This document shows positions 51,815-60,734 of a DNA stretch of 63,660 nt, piece after piece (the first letter of the stretch is position 1; every line of letters starts with the position of its first letter). Source of the stretch: Deltaproteobacteria bacterium (lineage in GTDB: Bacteria; Desulfobacterota; Desulfobaccia; Desulfobaccales; 0-14-0-80-60-11); contig VGSJ01000006.1 in assembly GCA_016875015.1 (NCBI GenBank), positions 1 to 63,660 on the forward strand. The letters run 5' to 3'. The translations under genes were made by a program, and so were the position numbers. The notes under the pieces are model-generated. The model was not told where the DNA came from. It saw nothing but the letters and a program-made list of their open reading frames with translations, and searched no databases.

Positions 51815-52228
51815 TCAGCCTACCTCCCTGACGTACGCCATCCGCAAATCATAGAGCAGGTGATCGAAGAGGTTTTCTTCCTCTGCCGTCAGGTTGTTCC
51901 GGGTCTTGTTCCGCAGCAGGCCCAGCAGGTCAATGGTCTGCTTGACCAGGGGCAGATTCTTCTCCACCTTGCCGGTGTTGGGGTCCGGAATAGCTCCCAG
52001 GTGGACGAAAGCCGAGGAACTCAACGAAAAAAGCAGGGAAGAGAAGGTGATTTCGGGAAGCGGCAATTCCTGGGCAGTTTTGTCGGCCTCAGCCGCCGCC
52101 TTCTGGGAAGCCTCCTGAAAAGCCTCTTCGGCCCCCGCCTTCTCCCGGAGTTTGTCCTTCTCCGACTCGCTCAGGTGCAGATGCCGCCGGTCTTCGACGG
52201 TATAACCTTTGTCTTCGTCCTCACCCAT
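51815..52228 (-). CDS. DUF1844 family protein
   Basis: 137 residues. A charged N-terminus (DRRHLHLSESEKDKLREKAG) is followed by ITFSSLLFSLSSSAFVHLGA and IPDPNTGKVEKNLPLVKQTI, DLLGLLRNKTRNNLT, the DUF1844 signature of Desulfobacterota and related groups. Soluble, helical, function unknown. It lies between serA and ispE in the same orientation. Confidence 0.85.
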   Translation of the reverse strand: MGEDEDKGYTVEDRRHLHLSESEKDKLREKAGAEEAFQEASQKAAAEADKTAQELPLPEITFSSLLFSLSSSAFVHLGAIPDPNTGKVEKNLPLVKQTIDLLGLLRNKTRNNLTAEEENLFDHLLYDLRMAYVREVG

Positions 52229-52260
52229 GCTTGCCTCCGGCCTTTACGGGTCGCGCCGCT

Positions 52261-53844
52261 CTAAAGCTCCAACTGGTAGGCCATGGCCACATGTTCCAGG
52301 TCCAGCACATCTTTAAGGCATTCCGGGGTGACGGGGGTGTCGGTGGTAAGCAGGATGATGTTCTGCCCCCTCTCTTTTTCCTGGCCCACGGTCATCCGGG
52401 CGATGTTGATATTGTGCTTGCCGATGGTGGTGCCGATGGCGCCGATTACCCCGGGGCGATCGGTGTTGTAGATGAACAGCATGTGCCCCGCGGGGATGAC
52501 CTCCATCCGAAACTTGTTGATTCGGACCAGGCGCGGCTCGTATTTTCCGAAGATGGTCCCGGCCACCAAGTTTTCCTCATTGCCGGCCTTGACGGTCAAA
52601 CGGATCAGGGTGGAGAAATCCTCCGTGGCATCCGCCTTCTCTTCGCTGATATGGATACCCCGGGAGGCCGCCATGGCGGGGGCATTGACGTAGTTCACTT
52701 CATCGCCCACCACCGGAGAGAGCAAGCCTTTCAGGATGGAATGGGTCAAAGGCTTGGTGTCCAGTTTGGCCACCTCCCCGACATAGGCAATGGCCACGGC
52801 GATGATGGGGCCTTCGTTGATCTGCGCCTGAAAAGCTCCCATGGCCTCGGCCAAAGTGAGATAGGGCCTCAGTTGGCCCATGGCTTCCTGGGAAACCGAG
52901 GGGGCGTTCACCGCGTTCTTGATGGTCCCGTAGAGCAGCAGTTCCAGAATCTGCTCGCACACGGCCACCGCCACATTGGCCTGGGCTTCTTCGGTAGAGG
53001 CGCCCAAATGCGGGGTGCAGACAATATTGGGCAGCTCCCGCAGCGGCCAGTCGGCAACCGGCGGCTCGGTCTCGAAGACGTCCAGGGCGGCGCCGGCCAC
53101 TTTGCCGGCCTTCAAGGCTTCGAGCAAGGCCGCTTCGTCGATCAGACCGCCCCGGGCGCAGTTAATGAGGCGCACGCCTGGCTTCATCTTCATGAAGGCT
53201 TCCCGGCTCAGGAGCTTGGCCGTATCCTTGGTCTTGGGGGTGTGAATGGTGATGAAGTCGGAACGGGCCAGGAGTTCGTCCAGGGAAACCGACTCCACCC
53301 CGATCTTGGCGGCCAATTCCTTGGTAATGAAAGGGTCATAGCACAGGACCCGCATCCTCAAGCCCAGGCCTCTCTCGGCCACCACGGTGCCGATGCGCCC
53401 CATGCCGATGATTCCCAGGGTCTTGTTGAACAGTTCGGTGCCCTGGAATTTCTTCTTATCCCACTTGCCCTCCCGCATGGAATTGGCGGCCTGGGGAATG
53501 TTGCGGGCCAGGGCCATCATAAGCGACAAGGCGTGCTCGGCCGTGGTGATGGTGTTGCCCCCGGGGGTGTTCATCACCACGATGCCCCGTTTCGAGGCCG
53601 CCGGGATGTCCACGTTGTCCAGCCCGGTGCCGGCCCGGCCCACTACCTTTAACCGGGGCGCGGCGGCGATCAACTCGGCCGTTACCTTGGTGGCGCTGCG
53701 GATGACCAGGGCGTCGGCATCCTTGATTTCGGCCAGCAACTCCTCCGGTTTCATGCCGGGGCGGTTCACCACGTCAATGTTGGGATGGGATTTGAGGATG
53801 TCAATCCCCGCCTGATGCAAGTTATCGCTGATCAGAACTTTCAT
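52261..53844 (-). CDS. serA: D-3-phosphoglycerate dehydrogenase SerA
   Basis: 527 residues, the long form with an ACT domain. The NAD site is GIIGMGRIGTVVAERGL, the catalytic region NCARGGLIDEAALLEAL and the His HLGASTEEA. An intervening ASB domain precedes the C-terminal ACT domain (FRMEVIPAGHMLFIYNTDRP). First step of serine synthesis. The start overlaps the aminotransferase stop by four bases, so the two are coupled. Confidence 0.96.
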   Translation of the reverse strand: MKVLISDNLHQAGIDILKSHPNIDVVNRPGMKPEELLAEIKDADALVIRSATKVTAELIAAAPRLKVVGRAGTGLDNVDIPAASKRGIVVMNTPGGNTITTAEHALSLMMALARNIPQAANSMREGKWDKKKFQGTELFNKTLGIIGMGRIGTVVAERGLGLRMRVLCYDPFITKELAAKIGVESVSLDELLARSDFITIHTPKTKDTAKLLSREAFMKMKPGVRLINCARGGLIDEAALLEALKAGKVAGAALDVFETEPPVADWPLRELPNIVCTPHLGASTEEAQANVAVAVCEQILELLLYGTIKNAVNAPSVSQEAMGQLRPYLTLAEAMGAFQAQINEGPIIAVAIAYVGEVAKLDTKPLTHSILKGLLSPVVGDEVNYVNAPAMAASRGIHISEEKADATEDFSTLIRLTVKAGNEENLVAGTIFGKYEPRLVRINKFRMEVIPAGHMLFIYNTDRPGVIGAIGTTIGKHNINIARMTVGQEKERGQNIILLTTDTPVTPECLKDVLDLEHVAMAYQLEL

Positions 53845-54986
53845 GCCCCCGCCTCCTTGGTCAGGATCGCCTGGGCCGCCCGCAATCCGGCGCCCGGCTC
53901 CACCTTATATCCCAACCCGCTGAGCACCGTCTCCAAACCGCCGAGGGTGCCAAGCAGATCCACGGTGTCAATAAATCCCATGTGGGCGATGCGGAAGATC
54001 TTGCCCTTGGCTTGGGCCTGGCCGCCGGCGATCCAGATCCCCTGCTCCCTAAGCTTGCTCACCACCTTCTGACCGTCAATTCCGGCCGGGGCTTCCACCG
54101 CGGTCAGGACCTGCGAGGGATAGTCCTTGGAATAGAGACTGAGCCCCATGGCCGCCATGGCCGCCTTGGTGGCCTCGGACAGCCGCCGGTTGTGGGCATA
54201 GATCTTCTCGAGCCCGTTTTTCTTGACCTTGGCCAGGACTTCCTGCAAGCCCAAAATCAGGGACACCGGTGAGGTATAAGGCGTCTGGTTCTTCCCCTGG
54301 GACTTGAGCTGCTTGGTAAAATCGAAATAATATTTGGGCAGGGTGGACTTTTTGACAAAATCCCAGGCCTTGCCGCTCAGGGCCGCAAACGCCAGGCCCG
54401 GGGGCAGCATCATGGCTTTTTGCGAGCCCGCCACCAGCACGTCGATCCCCCACTCGTCCATGGGGAGCTCATAGCCTCCCAGGGCCGAGATGGCGTCCAC
54501 TATCAGGATGGTGCCCGGGCGGTTTTTGGTCACCGCCGCCAGTTCTTTCACCGGGTGCTGCACGCCGGTGGAGGTTTCATTGGCCTGAACCATGACCGCC
54601 TTGATCTCCGGATGGGCATCCAGGATCTTGGCCACTGCTTTGGGGTCCACGGCCCGGCCCCATTCCACCGCGAGGCGATTCACCTTGACCCCGTACACAT
54701 TGCACAGTTCGGTCCAGCGCTCGCCAAACTTGCCGCCGTCCACCACCAGGGCCGTATCCCCCGAGGACAGGGTGTTGGCCACCGCCCCTTCCATGGCGCC
54801 GGTGCCGGTGGCGGTAAAAATGAGCACTTCCTGCTCCGTTTGGAACAGATATTTCAGACCATCCCTCACCTCCCCCAGGATCTCCATGAATTGGGGCGAG
54901 CGGTGGTGAATAATGGGCTGAGCCATAGCCAACTGTGTTTCCGGGGCAACCGGGGTCGGTCCCGGGGTCATCAAATACATTTTCAT
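53841..54986 (-). CDS. Class V aminotransferase (phosphoserine/serine-glyoxylate type)
   Basis: 381 residues. MYLMTPGPTPVAPETQLAMA, FTATGTGAMEGAVANTLSSG and the PLP lysine in DVLVAGSQKAMMLPPGLAF. Operon partnership with serA suggests it acts as the phosphoserine aminotransferase, though the family also includes serine-pyruvate and alanine-glyoxylate enzymes. It precedes serA with a four-base overlap. Confidence 0.93.
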   Translation of the reverse strand: MKMYLMTPGPTPVAPETQLAMAQPIIHHRSPQFMEILGEVRDGLKYLFQTEQEVLIFTATGTGAMEGAVANTLSSGDTALVVDGGKFGERWTELCNVYGVKVNRLAVEWGRAVDPKAVAKILDAHPEIKAVMVQANETSTGVQHPVKELAAVTKNRPGTILIVDAISALGGYELPMDEWGIDVLVAGSQKAMMLPPGLAFAALSGKAWDFVKKSTLPKYYFDFTKQLKSQGKNQTPYTSPVSLILGLQEVLAKVKKNGLEKIYAHNRRLSEATKAAMAAMGLSLYSKDYPSQVLTAVEAPAGIDGQKVVSKLREQGIWIAGGQAQAKGKIFRIAHMGFIDTVDLLGTLGGLETVLSGLGYKVEPGAGLRAAQAILTKEAGA

Positions 54987-55128
54987 CGTCCGTACCTAAC
55001 CTTGCAACCTCGCCAACCAGCGAGGGTATTTGTAAGAAGCCTCTGGAATTAGTAATTCTATTTGGAAGTAGTGTTGCTGTCAAGCCTTCGGTCCGAGGAT
55101 TTGTGAAACAAAGCACAGGTGGATTATC

Positions 55129-56334
55129 TTATCTCAGATCCAGAGCCACCTTGAGGCTTTGATGGCGGCGCTTGTCAAAGGCCACCTGGAAGGCCCGGCG
55201 ATAATCGGCCAGACGAAAGAGGTGAGAAACCAGCCCCTGTGAGGGATAATCTCCCTGGGCCAGCAATTCCACGGCCTTTTCATAGGTGCGCACCGTCTTG
55301 CCCTGACAGAGGCCGTGGGCGTACATGGCGGAACCGGTGAGCCTGAGCTCCCGAAACCACAGGCTGGAGAAGTCCACCGGCCCCAGAGCGCCGGCGGTGC
55401 CCACCAGGACAAAAGTCCCCCGGCCCCGCAGGGTCAGGAGCCCCTCTTGCATGGAGCTTTTACTCCCCACGCAGTCAAAAAACAGGTCGGCGCCGCCCTC
55501 CAGGTTGCCGCCCCCCAGGGTGGTGGGCGCCAGGCGGGCCCCCACAGCCTCTCCCAGCATGGTCCGGCTGGGGCTTGACATGACGACATTGGCTCCACCT
55601 TCCAGGGCCAGTTCTGCCTGGAACCGGTGCCGGGCCACCATCACCACCCGGGCCAAGGAGCCCAGGACCCGGAGCAGGCGGATCAAATGCTGCCCGATGA
55701 TGCCGGCGCCGAAGATCACCACGGTGTGCCGGTCTTCCGGGAAGTTATCCAGGACGGGCTGGAGGGCCGAGGCCAGGGAATCGGTGAGCACGGCCACCTC
55801 ATCGGGGACGTTATCCGGCACCCGCACCAGCCGGCTGGTATGGGCGGCCATCATCTCGGCCATGCCGCCCCCCACGCCCCGGGTGAAGCCTAGAATCACC
55901 CCGGGGGCCAACTCTCCGCCCAGAAAGTTCTCGCAGAGGTTGTAGGCTCCGGCGGCGCAATAGCGGCACGGCGGCGCCCCCCTGACGGCGCAGGGGAGGA
56001 CCGGTTCCACCGCCACCCGGTCGCCCGCCCCCCACTCTGACCCCGGGGGGGCCTCCACCACTTCGGCCACCACTTCGTGCCCCAGCACCGCCGGGAGGGA
56101 GGCATAAGGCTCCAGCAACAGGGACTCGGCCCCTTTTAAGAGCCTCAGGTCCGAGCCGCAGATGCCGCACAGGCGGGGGCGCAGCACCACCCAGGCCGGC
56201 CCGGGGGGCCTGAAGTCGATCTCCTGCAACTTGAGAGGCGCCACCCGGGCGAAAAAAGTCCGGGGCCAGAAGCGGTTCAAGCCTTTGACCAACAGGTAGC
56301 GGCACACCGAGCGATAGTAAACCAGCGCTTTCAT
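55129..56334 (-). CDS. Zinc-dependent medium-chain dehydrogenase (Tdh-like)
   Basis: 401 residues. The N-terminus is unusually long (KALVYYRSVCRYLLVKGLNR) before the GroES-like part; catalytic zinc ligands are in CGICGSDLRLL and GHEVVAEV, and structural zinc in CRYCAAGAYNLCENFLGG. The Rossmann motif is VVIFGAGIIGQHLIRLL. It oxidises or reduces an alcohol, polyol or amino-alcohol; substrate unknown. It is divergent from the SPASM gene and shares a 214-base control region with it, suggesting coordinated expression with the 56.5-62.8 kb cluster. Confidence 0.9.
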   Translation of the reverse strand: MKALVYYRSVCRYLLVKGLNRFWPRTFFARVAPLKLQEIDFRPPGPAWVVLRPRLCGICGSDLRLLKGAESLLLEPYASLPAVLGHEVVAEVVEAPPGSEWGAGDRVAVEPVLPCAVRGAPPCRYCAAGAYNLCENFLGGELAPGVILGFTRGVGGGMAEMMAAHTSRLVRVPDNVPDEVAVLTDSLASALQPVLDNFPEDRHTVVIFGAGIIGQHLIRLLRVLGSLARVVMVARHRFQAELALEGGANVVMSSPSRTMLGEAVGARLAPTTLGGGNLEGGADLFFDCVGSKSSMQEGLLTLRGRGTFVLVGTAGALGPVDFSSLWFRELRLTGSAMYAHGLCQGKTVRTYEKAVELLAQGDYPSQGLVSHLFRLADYRRAFQVAFDKRRHQSLKVALDLR

Positions 56335-56405
56335 GATGTTTGATTCATCGGGGGACAGGTATCATCCCCGGTAATGCTAAGGACTCTGGCCCGGGAAGGG
56401 CCGCT

Positions 56406-56479
56406 TGTCAAGACCATTCTTTCCCCTCTTTCGTCTATTTCGTCTAGGGGTTGGGGATTCCGCCGTACTGGGGTATAAT
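56406..56479. promoter_or_regulatory. Divergent promoters between the dehydrogenase and the SPASM cluster
   Basis: Plus strand: TTGGGG (56451-56456), 17 bases, TATAAT (56474-56479). Minus strand: TTGACA (56411-56406) followed by CAGAGT at 17 bases. The plus promoter has a perfect -10 and a weak -35; the minus one has a perfect -35 and a weak -10. Both are consensus calls. Confidence 0.5.
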
Positions 56480-56548
56480 GGCTGATAATACGGGACTCGT
56501 CGGGGCCCGCGCCGCTTATTATAACAAATATCAAGGCACAAGGTTTTC

Positions 56549-57763
56549 ATGGGGACAAGGAGCAGAATCGCGCTGGGAATGGTGGTCAAAAACTTCCGGC
56601 GCCTGGCGAAACATCCCTGGATCGGCGCCAAGCTGGCGACTCTCCAGGGCGAAAAGTGGCTCTTTAATCTGCTCTATCCCCAGGCCCAAACCGGAGAAGC
56701 TAACAAGATCCGCCAGTTGAGCTTCCGCATCACCGACCTCTGCAATCTGCGCTGCCACACCTGCGGCCAGTGGGGCGACCAGGGGTTTCTCCACGGCCAG
56801 AATCTGCGGGACTTGAAGCAGAGCGAGGTCTCTCTGGACCGCTACCTGGAAGTCCTGGGGGACCTGACGCGTCACGGCCACCACCCCTTTGTCTATCTCT
56901 GGGGCGGCGAACCCATGCTCTACGAGGGCTCTCTTAAGCTGATCGAAGCGGCCACCGCCCTTAAGTTGCCCACCGCCATCGCCACCAACGGCACCCGGAT
57001 AGCCGCAGCCGCCGAGCGGCTGGTCCGGGCGCCCATGTTTCTCCTGCAGATTTCCATCGACGGCCCCGATGCCGCCCTGCACAACCAGGCGCGTCCGGGG
57101 GTGGGGGGGGCCGACAACTTCGCCGATATTCAGGCCGCCCTGGCCGCGGTGGGTGAGGCCAAGCGGGCCCGCGGCAGCACCCTGCCCCTCATCGCCTCCC
57201 TGACCACCATTTCCCAGGCCAATTTCCGGCGCCTGGTGGACATTTACGACGCCTTCCGGGACAAGGTGGACCTGTTTGTCTTTTACCTGTCCTGGTGGAT
57301 CGACGAGGCGCGGTGCGAGGCCCACGAGGCGGACTTTCGCCGCCGCTTCGGGTTTACGCCCGTGCGGCCTCGGGGCTGGGTGGGAGGCTGGAAGCCGGAT
57401 GACTACCGGGAGCTGAACCGCCAGATCGAGTCAGTACTGGCGCGGTCCCGGCCGGGGACGGCCCCGCCGGTCACCCTGATCCCTTCCCTTACCGGGGAAG
57501 ACAACCTGCGCTCCTACTACACCGAACACCAAAACTACTTCGGCTTCAATCAGTGCATCTCCATCTTCCAGGCCGTGGAAGTCAACAGCAACGGCGATCT
57601 CTCGCCCTGCCGGGACTACCACGACTATGTGGTGGGGAACATCAAAGAGGCCACCATCACCGAGATCTGGAACTCCCCGGCTTACCGTAAGTTCCGGCAG
57701 AGTCTCGCCACCGAGGGGTTGATGCCGGTCTGCTCCCGCTGCTGCGGCTTGATGGGGTATTAA
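56549..57763 (+). CDS. Radical SAM/SPASM domain protein
   Basis: 404 residues. The radical SAM core has Cys65, Cys69 and Cys72 in DLCNLRCHTCGQWGDQG and then GGEPMLYEG. The C-terminal SPASM region has Cys in NQCISIF, NGDLSPCRDYHDYVVGNI and the final CSRCCG (395-399). SPASM enzymes modify peptides, sugars, amino acids or cofactors; no precursor peptide is visible nearby. The N-terminal basic segment RIALGMVVKNFRRLAKHPWI may associate with membrane. It overlaps the next gene by one base (TAATG), so it heads an operon of sugar enzymes. It could install a C-C or C-H modification on the cluster's product. Confidence 0.9.
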   Translation: MGTRSRIALGMVVKNFRRLAKHPWIGAKLATLQGEKWLFNLLYPQAQTGEANKIRQLSFRITDLCNLRCHTCGQWGDQGFLHGQNLRDLKQSEVSLDRYLEVLGDLTRHGHHPFVYLWGGEPMLYEGSLKLIEAATALKLPTAIATNGTRIAAAAERLVRAPMFLLQISIDGPDAALHNQARPGVGGADNFADIQAALAAVGEAKRARGSTLPLIASLTTISQANFRRLVDIYDAFRDKVDLFVFYLSWWIDEARCEAHEADFRRRFGFTPVRPRGWVGGWKPDDYRELNRQIESVLARSRPGTAPPVTLIPSLTGEDNLRSYYTEHQNYFGFNQCISIFQAVEVNSNGDLSPCRDYHDYVVGNIKEATITEIWNSPAYRKFRQSLATEGLMPVCSRCCGLMGY

Positions 57764-58926
57764 TGGCCAGGGGCCAGGGACCAGGGGTTAGGGGTCAGGG
57801 GCTGTCTCGCAGGCGGCCGCTTTCAAGCCCTTCCCCAACCGCTCGCCCGGCCCGGCTTGTTTTTCTCCTCCAGGACTTGAAATTCGGCGGTACCCAGCGC
57901 CAGGCCCTGGAGTTGGCCCGGCTGCTTGACCCCGTCCGGTTTCAGGTGGAAGTCTGGCTGCTGGCGGCGGGGGAAGAACTGGCTCCCCTGGCCCGGGACT
58001 GGGGCCTCCCCCTGGTCCAATTGTCCCGGCAGGAGCCCGTGGGGCCGGCGGCCCTGGCCCGCCTGTGGCGGCGGCTAAAGCATCAACCCGTTGACCTGCT
58101 CATGCCCCTTACCGTGGTGCCGAATATCTGGGGCCGGGTGTTGGGTCGCCTGGCCCGGGTGCCGGTGATTGTCGGCAACTGCCGGGGGGGCGGGGCTCCC
58201 CGGCGCCAGGGGGAACGCTGGCTCTGGCCCCTGGCGCACCACATCATTTGCAACAGCGCGGCCTTGAAGGGGGTGCTCACCGGGCGCGGCGGCGTGCCCG
58301 AGGCCCGGGTTACCACGATCCCCAACGGGGTGGATACGGATTATTTCCGGCCGGCCCCGGAGGGACCCGACCCTTATCCCGCCGTGGTGCTCTCCGTGGC
58401 CCGGATGGTGCCCGACAAAGACCACGAAACCCTGATCCGGGCCTTTGCTCTGGCGGCGCCGGCCTTTCCCCAGGCGCGGTTGTGGCTGGTGGGGGAAGGG
58501 CCAGACCTTCCGGCGATCCGGCAACTGGCCGAAGCAACCCTGCCCCCGGGTTCTTTCCGGTTCATCCCGCCCCAGGCGGACCTGCGGCCTCTGTTCCGGC
58601 AAGCCGGCCTGCTGGCTTTGAGTTCCCGCACCGAGGCGCTGCCCAACGTGATTCTGGAGGCCATGGCCGCGGGCCTGCCGGTGGCGGCCACCGCGGTGGG
58701 TGGCGTGCCGGAGCTGGTGACCCCGGCCCGGACGGGCTGGCTGGCGGCCCCCGGAGACGCCCCGGGGCTGGCCGCAATCATGCGCCGGATCCTGGAAAAC
58801 CCGGAGCAGGGCCGGGCCTTTGGCCGGGCCGGGCGAGAGCGGGCGGTGAGAGATTTTTCACTTAAGGCCATGGCGCGGCGCTACGAAGAAGTCTTGGACC
58901 GCCTCCTGGCCCAGGCGGGACGCTGA
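57763..58926 (+). CDS. Glycosyltransferase family 4 (GT-B)
   Basis: 387 residues. The N-terminal Rossmann half begins LVFLLQDLKFGGTQRQALEL after a 27-residue Arg/Pro-rich lead that looks like translated low-complexity spacer, so the true start may be later. The C-terminal half has TTIPNGVDTDYFRPAPEG, the E-x7-E-like GLLALSSRTEALPNVILEAM and ATAVGGVPELVTPARTGWLA. Retaining GT4 enzyme transferring a sugar from a nucleotide donor. One of three GTs in the cluster. Confidence 0.9.
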   Translation: MARGQGPGVRGQGLSRRRPLSSPSPTARPARLVFLLQDLKFGGTQRQALELARLLDPVRFQVEVWLLAAGEELAPLARDWGLPLVQLSRQEPVGPAALARLWRRLKHQPVDLLMPLTVVPNIWGRVLGRLARVPVIVGNCRGGGAPRRQGERWLWPLAHHIICNSAALKGVLTGRGGVPEARVTTIPNGVDTDYFRPAPEGPDPYPAVVLSVARMVPDKDHETLIRAFALAAPAFPQARLWLVGEGPDLPAIRQLAEATLPPGSFRFIPPQADLRPLFRQAGLLALSSRTEALPNVILEAMAAGLPVAATAVGGVPELVTPARTGWLAAPGDAPGLAAIMRRILENPEQGRAFGRAGRERAVRDFSLKAMARRYEEVLDRLLAQAGR

Positions 58927-58928
58927 CG

Positions 58929-60209
58929 ATGCCGGGACCGCGGGTGGCCTACCTTCTCCTCTGGTTTCCCGAGCCTTCCCAGACCTTTGTGCTGGACGAA
59001 GTCAACACCCTGGTGCGCCTGGGCCTGGACGTCAGGGTTTACACCCTCTACGGGCCCCGGCCGGCGACCCGCCTTACGGGGATGGCGGAGGTCCTGGCGC
59101 CGGTGCGCCACCTGGGAACAGCCGCCCTGAAGTTCCTGGTCCGGGACCTGCTGCGCCTGGGCCGCACCTGGGGCCCGGAGGCCGCGCCGTTTTTGCGGCG
59201 GGTACTGGTGCGCCGGTGGCGCAGCCTGGAGACCTGGGGCGAAGCCCTGTGGGCCGCAATGGCCGGGGTGCACCTGGCCGGGACCATGACTGCCGACGGC
59301 ATCGACCACATTCACGCCCCCTGGGCCAACGGCCCGGCCACCGCCGCCTGGGTGGCCGCCAGGCTCAGCGGCATCCCCTTCAGCTTCAGCGGCCGGGCCC
59401 ACGATCTCTATCCCCCCGACGGGGCGCTTCAGGAGAAGCTGGCGGCCGCCAAGTTCATCCGCACCAATACCCGGATCAACCAACGGTACCTGGCGGACCT
59501 GTGTCCCCCCCTGGCCGGGAAAGTGGTGAACATCTACAACGGCGTTTCGCTAACGCCGGCCGCCGGGCCCCGGCCCCCGGCCCGGCCGCCGTTTCACCTG
59601 CTGGCCCTGGGCCGCCTGGTCCCCAAAAAGGGTTTTCCGGTGCTCCTGACGGCCTGCCGCCATTTGCGCGCCCAGGGGGTGGATTTCCGTCTCACCCTGG
59701 CCGGCGATGGCCCGGAGCGGGGAAAAATCCGGGAGTTTATCGACCGGGAGGGGCTGGCCGACCGGGTGAGCCTGCCCGGGGCGGTGCCCCACCGGGAGGT
59801 GGCCCGGCTTATGGCCGCGGCCCACCTCTTGGTCATGCCCAGCCTGATTGCGCCCTCGGGGGACCGGGACGGCATCCCCAACGTCATCCTGGAGGCCTTG
59901 CTCTGTGAGGCGCCGGTGGTGGCCAGCGCAGTTTCGGGCATCCCCGAGGTCATCCGGGAGGGCGACACCGGCTGGCTGACCGTCCCCGGCGACCCCGAAG
60001 CCCTGGCCCAGGCCGTGGCGGCGGCCCTGGCCGACCCCGGGGAAGCCCGGCGCCGGGCTGAGAGGGGCCGGATCCTGGTGGCTCGGGAGTTCGACTCCCG
60101 CAAGAATTATGCCCGATTGAAGGCGCAGTTCGAGGGAGCCCTCCGGGTCACGCCTCCGGCCAGGTCGCCAGGAACAGGGGACGTTTCCTTAAGCCCGGGC
60201 GCACCGTGA
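58929..60209 (+). CDS. Glycosyltransferase family 4 (GT-B), second copy
   Basis: 426 residues. VAYLLLWFPEPSQTFVLDEV is the start typical of exopolysaccharide-type GT4 (EpsD/WcaL-like); then IDHIHAPWANGPATAAWVAA, NIYNGVSLTPAAGP and PSLIAPSGDRDGIPNVILEA. It follows the first GT by two bases. The C-terminal 25 residues (TPPARSPGTGDVSLSPGAP) are low-complexity. Acceptor unknown. Confidence 0.9.
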   Translation: MPGPRVAYLLLWFPEPSQTFVLDEVNTLVRLGLDVRVYTLYGPRPATRLTGMAEVLAPVRHLGTAALKFLVRDLLRLGRTWGPEAAPFLRRVLVRRWRSLETWGEALWAAMAGVHLAGTMTADGIDHIHAPWANGPATAAWVAARLSGIPFSFSGRAHDLYPPDGALQEKLAAAKFIRTNTRINQRYLADLCPPLAGKVVNIYNGVSLTPAAGPRPPARPPFHLLALGRLVPKKGFPVLLTACRHLRAQGVDFRLTLAGDGPERGKIREFIDREGLADRVSLPGAVPHREVARLMAAAHLLVMPSLIAPSGDRDGIPNVILEALLCEAPVVASAVSGIPEVIREGDTGWLTVPGDPEALAQAVAAALADPGEARRRAERGRILVAREFDSRKNYARLKAQFEGALRVTPPARSPGTGDVSLSPGAP

Positions 60210-60353
60210 AACACCTGCCGGGCTGGGTCATCCATCCGCATAGTCTATGATTTCATAGATACGCTCACGTCATATATCGCCCCCCAACCATCTCCCCCCG
60301 AAGCGGGAGGAAAGGGGGGAATGGCGCAAAAAATCGCACCCGAGGAACAGCTC
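60210..60353. other. Spacer before the PTPS-like gene
   Basis: 144 bases. It holds a small hairpin TCTATGATTTCATAGA (about 60242-60257) and a purine-rich GGGAGGAAAGGGGGGA tract that would also serve as a ribosome site for an alternative upstream start. It is the only sizeable gap inside the cluster's gene run. Confidence 0.4.
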
Positions 60354-60734
60354 ATGCACAGATATACCCTGGCGGTAAAACGAGACTTCGTGGCCCGGCA
60401 CTATCTTTTCGGCGGCGATTGGGGCGCGGAAAATCAACTCCATTCCCACCATTACCAGGTTGAAGTTCAGCTGGAAGGCCGCACCCTGGATAAACACGGC
60501 TACCTGGTGGACATTGTGGCCGTAGAAGCCCATCTGGAAGAACTGGTGGCGTATTACCGGGACCAGAGCCTGAACGATCTCCCGGAATTCGCCGGGCTCA
60601 ACCCCAGCATCGAGCACTTCGCCCGCATCCTATGCCAGGAGCTTTTAGGCCGCGTGCCGGAACCCCTCAGCGCGGTCACGGTCAAAATCTGGGAAAATGA
60701 CATCGCCTGGGCCGCTTACCGCGAGGCCCGTTAG
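60354..60734 (+). CDS. 6-pyruvoyl-tetrahydropterin synthase/QueD-family protein
   Basis: 126 residues. The T-fold core is RDFVARHYLFGGDWGAENQ then LHSHHYQVEVQLEGRTLD, LVDIVAVEAHLEELVAYY, NPSIEHFARILCQELLG and VKIWENDIAWAAY. The zinc ligands His16, His30 and His32 are present (HxH as HSH). The residue four positions before the HxH, normally the catalytic Cys in QueD, is Glu26, as in the Glu-type PTPS subgroup linked to folate metabolism. ATG at 60354 has GAGGA seven bases upstream; an ATG 11 codons earlier is also possible. It sits between glycosyltransferases and overlaps the next GT gene by one base. Confidence 0.85.
   Translation: MHRYTLAVKRDFVARHYLFGGDWGAENQLHSHHYQVEVQLEGRTLDKHGYLVDIVAVEAHLEELVAYYRDQSLNDLPEFAGLNPSIEHFARILCQELLGRVPEPLSAVTVKIWENDIAWAAYREAR

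Noticed and set aside
52231..53652. 473-codon plus-strand frame antisense to serA
   Set aside because: Shadow of serA, with low-complexity composition and no motifs.
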